Shown here piece by piece: positions 55,530 to 63,597 of a stretch of 64,000 bases of DNA. The notes under the pieces are model-generated. The model was not told the DNA's origin. It saw only the letters and a list, made by a program, of their open reading frames with translations, and made no database searches. Origin of the DNA: DATLLJ01 sp965229885 (lineage in GTDB: Bacteria; Acidobacteriota; Vicinamibacteria; Vicinamibacterales; CAVVIG01); contig CBDDJX010000003.1 of the NCBI GenBank assembly GCA_965229885.1, positions 434,001 through 498,000 of the forward strand, read 5' to 3'. A program made the position numbers and the translations under genes. The first letter of the stretch is position 1. The number at the start of each line of letters is the position of its first letter.

Positions 55530-56380
55530 CGCCGTCCGATCGAGATCCGGGTTGGTCGTCGACGCAGGCCGCGACGAGCCGATCGCTGGCCGAGCTGGCC
55601 AGTCTCCGTGGTCGGGTCGCCCTGGTGACGGGGGGAGCGGGGCATCTTGGTTCGGCCTTGTGCGATGGTCTCGCAGAATTGGGCGCCGAAATCGCGATCG
55701 CTGACTTGGCTGCCAAAGACGCGACGTCGCTGGCAGAGGACCTGCGGCAGCGGCGCGGCGTCCGCGCGCTCGCGCTCCCGGCGGATCTTGGGCAGGAGCA
55801 GGAGCTTCGGCGGCTCTCGGAGCAAGTCCTCGATCACTTCGGGCGGCTCGATGTGCTCGTGAACTGTGCGGCGCTAGTCGGTACGTCCGATCTGCGTGGT
55901 TGGACGGGTCCATTCGAGAAGCAGTCCGCCGAGACCTGGCGACGGGCGCTTGAGATCAACCTGACAGTTCCCTTCCTGCTGACGCAGGCCTGCGCCGGCG
56001 CCCTGAGGGCACACGGTTCGGGGTCGGTCATCAACATCGGATCGATCTACGGACTCGTCGGACCGGATATGCGTCTCTATGACGGTACGTCGATGGGCAA
56101 CCCAGCGGCGTACGCGGCGTCCAAGGGCGGTCTCCTCCAATTGACGCGCTGGCTAGCGTCCGTCCTCGCGCCGACGGTTCGCGTGAATGCCGTGAGTCTC
56201 GGCGGCATCCGCCGAGGACAGGCGCCAGAGTTCGTCGAGCGATACCAGGCCCGTGTTCCGCTCGCACGCATGGCCATGGAAGAGGATGCCAAGGGTGCTG
56301 TGGCGTACCTCGCGGGCGACGTTTCGGCGTACGTGACCGGACAGAACTTGATCGTTGACGGAGGCTGGACCGCGTGGTAG
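55526..56380 (+). CDS. ptmA: Short-chain dehydrogenase/reductase (PtmA-like)
   Basis: 284 residues from ATG 55526 (overlap ATGA); a longer frame exists but runs into the previous gene. GRVALVTGGAGHLGSALCDG is the cofactor motif, VLVNCAALVGTSDL the NNAG-equivalent, GSVINIGSIYGLVGPDM the serine strand, and AAYAASKGGLLQLTRWLA the YxxxK. The C-terminus GQNLIVDGGWTAW is the classical SDR ending. PtmA-like SDRs of this type, with the sugar-nucleotide transferase PtmE and PtmF, occur in legionaminic acid loci. Function in the pathway is inferred from context. Confidence 0.83.
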   Translation: MTPSDRDPGWSSTQAATSRSLAELASLRGRVALVTGGAGHLGSALCDGLAELGAEIAIADLAAKDATSLAEDLRQRRGVRALALPADLGQEQELRRLSEQVLDHFGRLDVLVNCAALVGTSDLRGWTGPFEKQSAETWRRALEINLTVPFLLTQACAGALRAHGSGSVINIGSIYGLVGPDMRLYDGTSMGNPAAYAASKGGLLQLTRWLASVLAPTVRVNAVSLGGIRRGQAPEFVERYQARVPLARMAMEEDAKGAVAYLAGDVSAYVTGQNLIVDGGWTAW

Positions 56381-57426
56381 ACGCCGTGCGTCTGGCGGGC
56401 CGCTCGGTTGGGCCGGGTTCGCCCGCTTTCGTCATCGCGGAAGCAGGGGTGAATCACAACGGGGACATGGATCTCGCGATGCGGCTGGTCGATGCCGCGC
56501 ACGCTGCGGGCGTCGACGCCGTTAAGTTCCAGACCTTCAGGGCTGATCGGGTGACCACGACCGGGGCGGTCAAGGCGGCATATCAGAGGGAGCCCGATTT
56601 GCCAGGCGAGTCGCAACATGAGATGCTCCGCCGCCTGGAGCTGTCGCCGGCCGCGCACCGGCAATTGCTGGAGCACTGCCGCGCTCGCGGTATCCTCTTC
56701 TTGTCGACGCCTTTCGACGAAGAAAGCGCCGATCTGCTCGACGACCTCGATCTGCCGGTCTTCAAGATTCCATCGGGAGAGTTGACGAACCTGCCGTTTC
56801 TGTCGCATGTGGGCAGGAAGGGCCGTCCGGTAATTCTGTCGACCGGAATGGCGACCCTCGGCGAAGTCGAAGCCGCCGTTGGGAGTTTACGCGGGGCCGG
56901 CGTGCCGGCGCTGGTGCTGCTGCACTGCGTCAGCAACTATCCTGCAGATCCGGCCGATGCGAATCTACGCGCGATGCACGTGCTGTCGGAGACTTTTCAG
57001 GTGCCGGTCGGCTATTCCGATCACACGCTCGGCATCGAAGTCTCGCTCGCGGCAGTAGCCCTGGGTGCGTGTGTCATCGAGAAGCACCTGACGCTCGATC
57101 GCTCGCTGGCCGGACCGGATCAGCGCACATCGCTCGAGCCGGCGGAGATGCGCGATCTGGTGCGGGGCATTCGTACCATCGAGCAGGCGCTGGGACACGG
57201 ACGAAAGGAGCCCGCGGCGGCCGAGGCTCCGATCGCCGCCGTTGCGCGCAAGAGCCTCGTCGCCGCGAGGCACATCGCCGCCGGCGTCGTGCTGACCGAT
57301 CAGATGCTGGCCGCCCACCGGCCGGGGACGGGCCTGCCGCCTGCCGTCATTTCCCAAGTCGTCGGTCGGCGCGCCGCGGTGGCGATCCCGGAGGGAACCC
57401 TCATCCACCTCGACATGCTCAGATGA
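56374..57426 (+). CDS. legI: N-acetylneuraminate/legionaminate synthase (NeuB/LegI)
   Basis: 350 residues from GTG 56374. The TIM-barrel opens FVIAEAGVNHNGDMDLAMRL, with AHAAGVDAVKFQTFRADR, FLSTPFDEESADLLDDL, FKIPSGELTNLPFL and VPVGYSDHTLGIEVSLAAV, all hallmarks of PEP-condensing sialic acid synthases. The C-terminal SAF (antifreeze-like) domain is ARKSLVAARHIAAGVVLTDQ. It condenses phosphoenolpyruvate with an N-acyl sugar to form a nine-carbon nonulosonate. Next to LegB and LegG homologues, legionaminate is likelier than N-acetylneuraminate. Confidence 0.93.
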   Translation: MVDAVRLAGRSVGPGSPAFVIAEAGVNHNGDMDLAMRLVDAAHAAGVDAVKFQTFRADRVTTTGAVKAAYQREPDLPGESQHEMLRRLELSPAAHRQLLEHCRARGILFLSTPFDEESADLLDDLDLPVFKIPSGELTNLPFLSHVGRKGRPVILSTGMATLGEVEAAVGSLRGAGVPALVLLHCVSNYPADPADANLRAMHVLSETFQVPVGYSDHTLGIEVSLAAVALGACVIEKHLTLDRSLAGPDQRTSLEPAEMRDLVRGIRTIEQALGHGRKEPAAAEAPIAAVARKSLVAARHIAAGVVLTDQMLAAHRPGTGLPPAVISQVVGRRAAVAIPEGTLIHLDMLR

Positions 57427-58427
57427 ACGCGAAGAAAGTCCTGGTGACTGGCGCGGACGGATTCATCGGTTCACATCTGACCGAGAAGTTGGTGCGGAGC
57501 GGGCATGACGTGCGCGCCTTTGTCTTCTACGACTCGTTCAACTCGTGGGGCTGGCTGGACCACTGCGATGAAGACGTGAAAGGGCAGTTCGAAGTGTTTG
57601 CGGGTGACATTCGCGATCCGCACGGTGTTCGCGCCGCCCTGGCCGGCTGCGACGCGGTCGTGCATCTGGCGGCCCTCATTGCGATTCCTTACTCGTATCA
57701 TTCGCCGGACAGTTACGTCGACACCAACATCAAAGGCACGTTGAACGTCGTGCAAGCGGCGCGCGATCTCGGCACCGGCAAAGTGGTGCACACGTCCACC
57801 AGCGAGGTCTACGGGACGGCGCGGTTTGTGCCGATCACCGAGGACCATCCACTTCAGGCTCAGTCGCCCTATTCGGCGAGCAAAATCGGCGCTGATCAGA
57901 TCGCCCTGTCGTTTTGGGCTTCCTTCGGGACGCCGGTCGTGATCGTGCGCCCGTTCAACACCTACGGTCCGAGACAATCGGCCCGGGCCGTGATCCCCAC
58001 GATCATCACTCAGATCGCCGCCGGTAAACGGCAGATCAAACTCGGTGCGGTGCATCCGACGCGCGATTTCAACTATGCAACGGATACGGTGGCCGGGCTG
58101 ATGGCCGCGCTCGATTCTGACCGCGCTGTCGGCGAGGTCATCAACCTCGGTAGCAATTTCGAGATCTCGATTGGCGAGACGGCGCGAATAATTGCCGAAG
58201 TGATGGGAGCCGAGATCGAGATCGTCACCGACGAACAGCGTCTCCGCCCGGAAAAGAGCGAAGTCGAACGACTGTGGGCCGCCAACCGCAAGGCCTGTGA
58301 ATTATTGAGCTGGCGCCCGCAGTACGCCGGGGCAGAGGGACTCCGTCGCGGTTTGGGCGAAACCGTGGATTGGTTCAGCAAGCAGGCGCATTTTCTGTCG
58401 TATAGGCCGGATACCTACAGCCTGTGA
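57423..58427 (+). CDS. legB: NAD-dependent UDP-GlcNAc 4,6-dehydratase, LegB type
   Basis: 334 residues from ATG 57423; an upstream frame exists but only overlays legI. KKVLVTGADGFIGSHLTEKL is the NAD site; FVFYDSFNSWGWLDHCDEDV is characteristic of the LegB group; STSEVYGTARFVPITEDHPL and QSPYSASKIGADQIALSFW contain the active-site residues; RPFNTYGPRQSARAVIPTII follows. It forms the 4-keto-6-deoxy intermediate that an aminotransferase (LegC) then aminates. That aminotransferase would be expected next, but the gene for LegG follows directly. Confidence 0.92.
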   Translation: MNAKKVLVTGADGFIGSHLTEKLVRSGHDVRAFVFYDSFNSWGWLDHCDEDVKGQFEVFAGDIRDPHGVRAALAGCDAVVHLAALIAIPYSYHSPDSYVDTNIKGTLNVVQAARDLGTGKVVHTSTSEVYGTARFVPITEDHPLQAQSPYSASKIGADQIALSFWASFGTPVVIVRPFNTYGPRQSARAVIPTIITQIAAGKRQIKLGAVHPTRDFNYATDTVAGLMAALDSDRAVGEVINLGSNFEISIGETARIIAEVMGAEIEIVTDEQRLRPEKSEVERLWAANRKACELLSWRPQYAGAEGLRRGLGETVDWFSKQAHFLSYRPDTYSL

Positions 58428-59602
58428 GCCGCAGGATCTGCGTGGTCAGCGGCTCCCGCGCCGAGTACGGGTTGCTGCGCTGGATTATGGAGGGAATCCG
58501 GGAAACGCCCGGGCTCGACCTCCAGGTGATTGCGACGGGCATGCACCTTTCGCCTGAGTTCGGCCTCACCTACCGCGAGATCGAGCAGGACGGTTTTCGG
58601 ATCGATCGGAAGGTCGAGATGCTCGTGAGTTCCGATACGCCAACCGGAGCGGCCGCATCGATGGGGCTCGGGCTAATAGGTTTTGGAGATGCGTTGAGGG
58701 AACTGCGACCCAACGTGACGGTCGTGCTGGGGGACCGGTTCGAGATCTTTCCGGCGGCGGCCGCCGCGATGGTCGCCCGGATTCCGATCGCGCACGTTCA
58801 CGGCGGCGAGGCCTCGGAGGGCGCGTTCGATGAAGCGATTCGCCACTCGATCACCAAGATGTCGCACCTGCATTTCGTGGCCGCGGAGGAGTATCGGCAG
58901 CGCGTGATCCAGCTCGGTGAGCATCCGGATCGCGTGTTTTTGGTGGGCGGGTTGGGGATCGACAACATCAAGAAGCTGACTCTCCTCGATCGGCCCGCAC
59001 TCGAAGCCTCTCTCGGGTTTGAGCTCGGAGCAAAGAGCCTTCTGATCACCTTTCATCCGGTGACGCTGGAATCGGAGACATCCGCCAGGCAGATGTCGGA
59101 ATTACTTGCGGCGCTCGACACGCTGGCCGATGTTCGCCTGATCTTCACGATGCCAAATGCCGACACTGACGGTCGCGTGCTGCGGGACATGCTGCGGCAG
59201 TACGTCGCCGATCACGCCAACGCCAGGGTGTTCACGTCGTTGGGTCAGTTGCTCTACCTGTCTTGTCTCCAGCACGTAGACGGTGTCGTCGGGAACTCAT
59301 CGAGCGGACTCACCGAGGTGCCGACTTTCGGGAAGAGCACCGTCAATATCGGCGATCGGCAGCGGGGGCGGCTGAAGGCCGCGAGCGTGATGGATTGCGC
59401 GCCGGAGCGACGGTCGATCACGGCCGCTTTGCAACGGCTGTATTCGCCGGCGTTCACAGCGACGCTCGCACACGTGCGAAATCCCTACGGTGAAGGGGGC
59501 GCCAGCGAGAAGGTGGTGGAGATCCTTCGGCAGTATCCGCTGGAGAACATCCTGAAGAAGTCGTTTTACGATGTTGAAGCGCGGGTAAAGAGCGGACGGT
59601 GA
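58424..59602 (+). CDS. legG: UDP-sugar hydrolysing 2-epimerase (NeuC/LegG)
   Basis: 392 residues, GTG start overlapping the legB stop. RRICVVSGSRAEYGLLRWIM is the opening of hydrolysing UDP-GlcNAc 2-epimerases; VTVVLGDRFEIFPAAAAAMV, IAHVHGGEASEGAFDEAIRH (catalytic His/Glu region), LLITFHPVTLESETSARQ and HVDGVVGNSSSGLTEVPTF match NeuC/LegG. It removes UDP and epimerises C2, giving the free hexose used by LegI. Complete, no lesion. Confidence 0.93.
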   Translation: MSRRICVVSGSRAEYGLLRWIMEGIRETPGLDLQVIATGMHLSPEFGLTYREIEQDGFRIDRKVEMLVSSDTPTGAAASMGLGLIGFGDALRELRPNVTVVLGDRFEIFPAAAAAMVARIPIAHVHGGEASEGAFDEAIRHSITKMSHLHFVAAEEYRQRVIQLGEHPDRVFLVGGLGIDNIKKLTLLDRPALEASLGFELGAKSLLITFHPVTLESETSARQMSELLAALDTLADVRLIFTMPNADTDGRVLRDMLRQYVADHANARVFTSLGQLLYLSCLQHVDGVVGNSSSGLTEVPTFGKSTVNIGDRQRGRLKAASVMDCAPERRSITAALQRLYSPAFTATLAHVRNPYGEGGASEKVVEILRQYPLENILKKSFYDVEARVKSGR

Positions 59603-60675
59603 CAGAGAATAGTTCGAACCCCGGAAAGCCCTGGCGCTCGGCGCTGCTCGCGGCCGATGCATCGGTGCAGCAGGCCATCCACAATCTCAACGACTCCGCG
59701 CTGCAGATTGCGTTGGTCGTCACCCCCGACCAGGTCCTGGTTGGGACGATTACCGACGGCGATATCCGGCGCGGTCTCCTCCGCGGTCTCGATCTGAACA
59801 GCCCGATCGATTCGATCATCTATCGCGAGGCGCTGATCGTGCCACCTCACTTGCCGCGAGACATGGTGTTGAGTCTCATGCAGGCGAACGACATTAGCGC
59901 ATTGCCGGTCGTGGATGAAGCGAGGCACGCAATTGGTCTGCATGTGCTCAAAGAACTGCTCGCGCCAGCCATTCGATCGAATCTGATGGTGATCATGGCA
60001 GGCGGCACAGGAAGTCGCTTGCGGCCTCACACTGACAACTGCCCCAAGCCTCTATTGCCCGTTGGTGGCAAGCCGATGCTTGAGCACATCATCGAACGCG
60101 CCAAGTCGGAAGGTTTCAATCGTTTCGTGATAGCACTCCACTATCTCGGTCACATGATTGAGGACTATTTTGGCGACGGGTCCCGCTGGCAGGTGCAACT
60201 CGCTTATTTGCGTGAAGGCTCGCCGCTCGGTACAGCCGGGGCCCTGACGCTCCTTGAGCCGCGACCCGCGGCGGCGATTGTGATTTCCAACGGTGACGTG
60301 CTGACCGACATTCGTTACGGCGAACTACTCGAATTTCACGTCAGACACGGGACGACAGCGACGATGGCGGTACGCCCGCACGAGTGGCAACACCCGTTCG
60401 GTGTCGTTCGCACCAAGGGGGTCGATATTATCGCGATCGATGAGAAGCCGGTCGCTCGCACCTACGTTAATGCAGGCATCTATGCGCTGGAGCCAAATGC
60501 GGTCGAGGCCATGCAGCCCGGCGAGTACTGCGACATGACGACGCTGTTCAATCGTTTGCAGGAGCGCCGCCTGCGGACGATCGTCTATCCGATGCACGAG
60601 CCTTGGCTCGATGTCGGCCGCGCAAATGACCTGGAACGCGCACAGGCCAGACATTTGTCTGGGATTCAAGATTGA
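59599..60675 (+). CDS. ptmE: Sugar nucleotidyltransferase with tandem CBS domains (PtmE-like)
   Basis: 358 residues. Residues 1-115 hold two CBS domains (VLVGTITDGDIRRGLLRGLD and ISALPVVDEARHAIGLHVLK); residues 125-355 form a nucleotidyltransferase: VMIMAG-type opening NLMVIMAGGTGSRLRPHTDN, PKPLLPVGGKPMLEHIIER, ISNGDVLTDIRYGELLEFH and YVNAGIYALEP. PtmE makes GDP-GlcN from glucosamine-1-phosphate in the Campylobacter legionaminate route, which would imply GDP-linked intermediates here as well. The GTG start overlaps legG by GTGA. The CBS pair probably senses adenine nucleotides. Confidence 0.88.
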   Translation: MTENSSNPGKPWRSALLAADASVQQAIHNLNDSALQIALVVTPDQVLVGTITDGDIRRGLLRGLDLNSPIDSIIYREALIVPPHLPRDMVLSLMQANDISALPVVDEARHAIGLHVLKELLAPAIRSNLMVIMAGGTGSRLRPHTDNCPKPLLPVGGKPMLEHIIERAKSEGFNRFVIALHYLGHMIEDYFGDGSRWQVQLAYLREGSPLGTAGALTLLEPRPAAAIVISNGDVLTDIRYGELLEFHVRHGTTATMAVRPHEWQHPFGVVRTKGVDIIAIDEKPVARTYVNAGIYALEPNAVEAMQPGEYCDMTTLFNRLQERRLRTIVYPMHEPWLDVGRANDLERAQARHLSGIQD

Positions 60676-62048
60676 AGAGTTCTTACATGGATGTCATTCG
60701 ATACCCGGCCCCTATCGATTTATCACGGTTCCCAGAAAACCTGGAAAGTTCGGAAACACTTTACGGTTTGCCGAACGAGGTCAAGTTCTGTCGTCGTTGT
60801 GTCATTTCAAACCAGAGACCCAACTCCGCTGTGGAGTACCAACACACCAGGGACACGAAAAAGGTCACTATCCATTTTGATGAAAACGGCATCTGTGACG
60901 CCTGCACCGTCGCCGAACGCAAGAGAAACGACATTGACTGGGATGCGCGAGACAAACAGTTGCGTGAGTTGTGTGACCGACACCGCAGGCGCGACGGCAG
61001 GTATGACTGCATTGTACCGGGATCAGGCGGTAAGGATAGTTTCTATGCCTCTCACGTCCTCAAGACGAAGTATCGGATGCATCCACTGACGGTAACCTGG
61101 GCTCCGCATGTCTACACCGATTGGGGGTGGAAAAACTTCCAGTCGTGGATTCATGCTGGGCACGACAACTACCTCATGACCCCCAATGGGCGCGTGCACA
61201 GGCTGTTGACTCGCTTGGCGACGGAATTGCTGTTCCATCCCTTTCAGCCATTTATGTTTGGTCAAAAGGCACTGGCGCCGAAGATGGCATTATTGTTCAG
61301 CGTTCCGCTGGTCTTCTATGGCGAAAACGAAGCGGAGTACGGCAATCCGAGCGCCGATGCTGACAGCTCTCAGCGGGATTGGATGTATTTTTCTGCAAAC
61401 GATCGGTCTCGGGTCTTTATGGGCGGCGTCTCTGTCGACGATCTAAAGCATCAGTTTGGAATCGACCAGAACGACCTGCAGCCGTATCTGCCAGCGGATC
61501 CGAGCCAGCTGGCCGAAAACAACGTGCAGGTGCACTACCTGGGGTACTACCTCAAGTGGCACCCGCAAAGCTCTTATTACTACGCTGTCGAACACGGCGG
61601 CTTCCAGGCGTCACCGGAACGTACCTCCGGTACCTACAGCAAGTACAACAGCATCGATGATCGGATCGACGATTTTCACTACTACACCACTGGCGTCAAA
61701 TTCGGCCTTGGGCGCTCTAGTTACGACGCGGCCCAGGAAATCCGCTCGGGCGATATCAACCGCGATGAGGGCGTGGCGCTGGTCAAACGCTTCGATCACG
61801 AATTCCCCGAGCGCTTCGCCGAGGAGATATTCCGTTATCTGAGTGTTGCCAAGGAGTTTTCCGTGGCATGCAGGGCGTTCGAGCAACCAATCATGGACCG
61901 GGAATACTTCAAGGTACTGACCGATCAATTTCGTTCCCCTCATCTTTGGGTGAATGCGAATGGAGAATGGAAGTTGCGCCACGCGGTATGGCACGAGAAC
62001 GCGTTTAATGCGCCGATATCGCTGACAGCTTCCGATGCGGCGCGATGA
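60672..62048 (+). CDS. N-acetyl sugar amidotransferase (WbpG/PseA family)
   Basis: 458 residues from TTG 60672 (overlap TTGA); ATG 60687 is an alternative. An N-terminal zinc-binding-like part has Cys40, Cys43, Cys75 and Cys78 (FCRRCVISNQRP, CDAC), then the PP-loop SGGKDS at 118-123 in CIVPGSGGKDSFYASHVLK. Later blocks are WAPHVYTDWGWKNFQSWIHA and WHPQSSYYYAVEHGGFQAS. The family uses ammonia from HisH/HisF-like partners to turn an N-acetyl group into an acetamidino group. Those partners follow directly. The base composition is visibly more AT-rich than the genes before it, suggesting separate acquisition. Confidence 0.9.
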   Translation: MKSSYMDVIRYPAPIDLSRFPENLESSETLYGLPNEVKFCRRCVISNQRPNSAVEYQHTRDTKKVTIHFDENGICDACTVAERKRNDIDWDARDKQLRELCDRHRRRDGRYDCIVPGSGGKDSFYASHVLKTKYRMHPLTVTWAPHVYTDWGWKNFQSWIHAGHDNYLMTPNGRVHRLLTRLATELLFHPFQPFMFGQKALAPKMALLFSVPLVFYGENEAEYGNPSADADSSQRDWMYFSANDRSRVFMGGVSVDDLKHQFGIDQNDLQPYLPADPSQLAENNVQVHYLGYYLKWHPQSSYYYAVEHGGFQASPERTSGTYSKYNSIDDRIDDFHYYTTGVKFGLGRSSYDAAQEIRSGDINRDEGVALVKRFDHEFPERFAEEIFRYLSVAKEFSVACRAFEQPIMDREYFKVLTDQFRSPHLWVNANGEWKLRHAVWHENAFNAPISLTASDAAR

Positions 62049-62815
62049 GAACAATCCGTCTGATTGCCCGGCTCGACATCAAAGGTCCGACTTTGATCAA
62101 AGGCGTTCATCTGGAAGGCCTGCGTGTAATCGGGTCGCCGAATGAGCATGCGCTTCGTTACTACCAACAAGGTGCCGATGAACTGATCTACATGGATTGT
62201 GTTGCGAGTCTCTATGGCCGCAATAGTCTCGGGGACATCGTCCAGAACGCTGCTCAGGACGTCTTCGTGCCATTAACGGTCGGTGGCGGTATTCGCTGTG
62301 TCGAGGATGCCACGCACCTGCTTCGATGCGGTGCCGACAAGGTTGCGGTGAATACGGCTGCAGTGACCAATCCAACACTCATCAGCGACATCGCGCGACG
62401 GTTTGGCAGCCAGTGTATGGTGCTCTCCATCGAGGCCAAACAGATCGGTCCCGATCGCTGGGAAGCCTATACCGACAATGGACGTGAACGGACTGGTTTG
62501 GATGTGATTACCTGGGTCAAGCGAGGCGTCGCTTCCGGGGCGGGCGAGATTCTTCTGACGTCGGTGGATCGTGAAGGGACCCGCAAGGGGTTCGACATCC
62601 CGCTGTTGCGGGCCGTAACCCAGGAAGTCGCTGTGCCGGTCATTGCCAGCGGCGGTATGGGTGCGCCTGAAGACCTGATCGAAGCGGTTCAACAGGGTGG
62701 TGCGGATGCCGTCGCCATGGCTGATATCCTGCACTATCGTCGGGCCACTGTGGGCGACATACGCCGTGGCGCGCAAGCTGCTGGCATTGATGTGAGACGT
62801 TATGAGCTCACCTGA
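62045..62815 (+). CDS. hisF: HisF-like ammonia-channelling subunit for surface-sugar amidination
   Basis: 256 residues, a HisF-type TIM barrel: RTIRLIARLDIKGPTLIKG with Asp11, VFVPLTVGGGIRCVEDATHL, GADKVAVNTAAVTNPTL, GAGEILLTSVDREGTRKGFD, IPLLRAVTQEVAVPVIASGG and GGADAVAMADILHY. Where histidine-pathway HisF has the second catalytic aspartate (Asp130 in IDAKR) this protein has Glu130 in LSIEAKQIG. With the WbpG/PseA neighbour this argues for a paralogue that only passes ammonia. The ATG overlaps the amidotransferase stop. Confidence 0.9.
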   Translation: MRTIRLIARLDIKGPTLIKGVHLEGLRVIGSPNEHALRYYQQGADELIYMDCVASLYGRNSLGDIVQNAAQDVFVPLTVGGGIRCVEDATHLLRCGADKVAVNTAAVTNPTLISDIARRFGSQCMVLSIEAKQIGPDRWEAYTDNGRERTGLDVITWVKRGVASGAGEILLTSVDREGTRKGFDIPLLRAVTQEVAVPVIASGGMGAPEDLIEAVQQGGADAVAMADILHYRRATVGDIRRGAQAAGIDVRRYELT

Positions 62816-63464
62816 AGTCGCCGTCATCGACTATGGCGTGGGAAACCTGCTCAGCGTGCGCCGCGGTCTGGAGCAGTGTGACGCGCGAGTGATCGTGACC
62901 GCCGATCCAGAAACCATTCTTTCCGCACCTCTAGTCGTTTTGCCGGGAGTCGGAGCCTTTGCCAACGGTATGGCTGAACTGCGCCGGCGAGGGCTCGATG
63001 TCGCCGTACGTGAAGTGGCCGCCCGAGGCGTCCCGTTGCTGGGGATCTGTTTGGGCATGCAGATGTTGCTCGACGAGAGCGAAGAATTTGGCGCCACGTC
63101 TGGCCTTGGGCTGATTCCAGGCCGGGTGGTTCAAGTTCCATCAGTCACCACTGAGGGCATTCCGCAGAAGATTCCGCACATTGGATGGAACGCCCTGGTT
63201 TGTCCCGAGGGACGCAAGAATTGGCAGGGGACATTCCTACAGGATCTCAACGCCGGGGAGGCCGTCTACTTCGTGCATTCGTTCATGGCCAGCCCGAATG
63301 ACTCCGGCCACCGTATTGCCGATTGCATCTACGGTGGCGTCCCGGTTTCGGCCGTCATTGGGCGTGAGAATGTGGTTGGATGCCAGTTTCACCCAGAGAA
63401 GAGCGGAGACGTCGGGTTAAGAGTATTGAAAGGCTTCCTGGCTAACGCGGCGTTCCTCGTGTGA
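62802..63464 (+). CDS. hisH: HisH-like glutamine amidotransferase for surface-sugar amidination
   Basis: 220 residues. A class I glutamine amidotransferase: VAVIDYGVGNLLSVRRGLEQ, VLPGVGAFANGMAELRRRG, the nucleophile elbow GICLGMQMLL with Cys83, YFVHSFMASPND and GCQFHPEKSGDVGLRVLKGF with the His-x-Glu pair. It releases ammonia from glutamine for its HisF-like partner. Start ATG 62802 overlaps the HisF-like gene by 14 bp. No other histidine genes are present, so the pair serves the sugar locus. Confidence 0.92.
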   Translation: MSSPEVAVIDYGVGNLLSVRRGLEQCDARVIVTADPETILSAPLVVLPGVGAFANGMAELRRRGLDVAVREVAARGVPLLGICLGMQMLLDESEEFGATSGLGLIPGRVVQVPSVTTEGIPQKIPHIGWNALVCPEGRKNWQGTFLQDLNAGEAVYFVHSFMASPNDSGHRIADCIYGGVPVSAVIGRENVVGCQFHPEKSGDVGLRVLKGFLANAAFLV

Positions 63465-63507
63465 CTTCATCGCTCATCCACACTGCCAGGTTCGCCAGGA
63501 GCACTCC

Positions 63508-63597
63508 GTGATCGGCGCGAATCACCTCGAACATTACTTTCAATGCGTCCGCACAGTCGCGTCGCGTCTGGATGCCGAGGCGATCGAGTGGGCTTGA
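63508..63597 (+). pseudogene. N-terminal stub of a probable SIS-domain sugar isomerase, cut by IS3
   Basis: GTG 63508 has AGGAG about eight bases upstream. The 28 readable residues are VIGANHLEHYFQCVRTVASR then LDAEAIEWA, after which the frame ends at the TGA formed by the first bases of IS3 copy 2. The sequence resembles the N-terminal helix of GmhA-like SIS-domain proteins that occur in sugar clusters. The rest of the gene, if it exists, is on the other side of the IS, beyond the window. Confidence 0.45.

Noticed and set aside
62045..63464. Histidine biosynthesis hisH/hisF
   Set aside because: No other his genes are present, they follow a WbpG/PseA-type amidotransferase with overlapping ends, and the HisF-like protein has Glu in place of Asp130.
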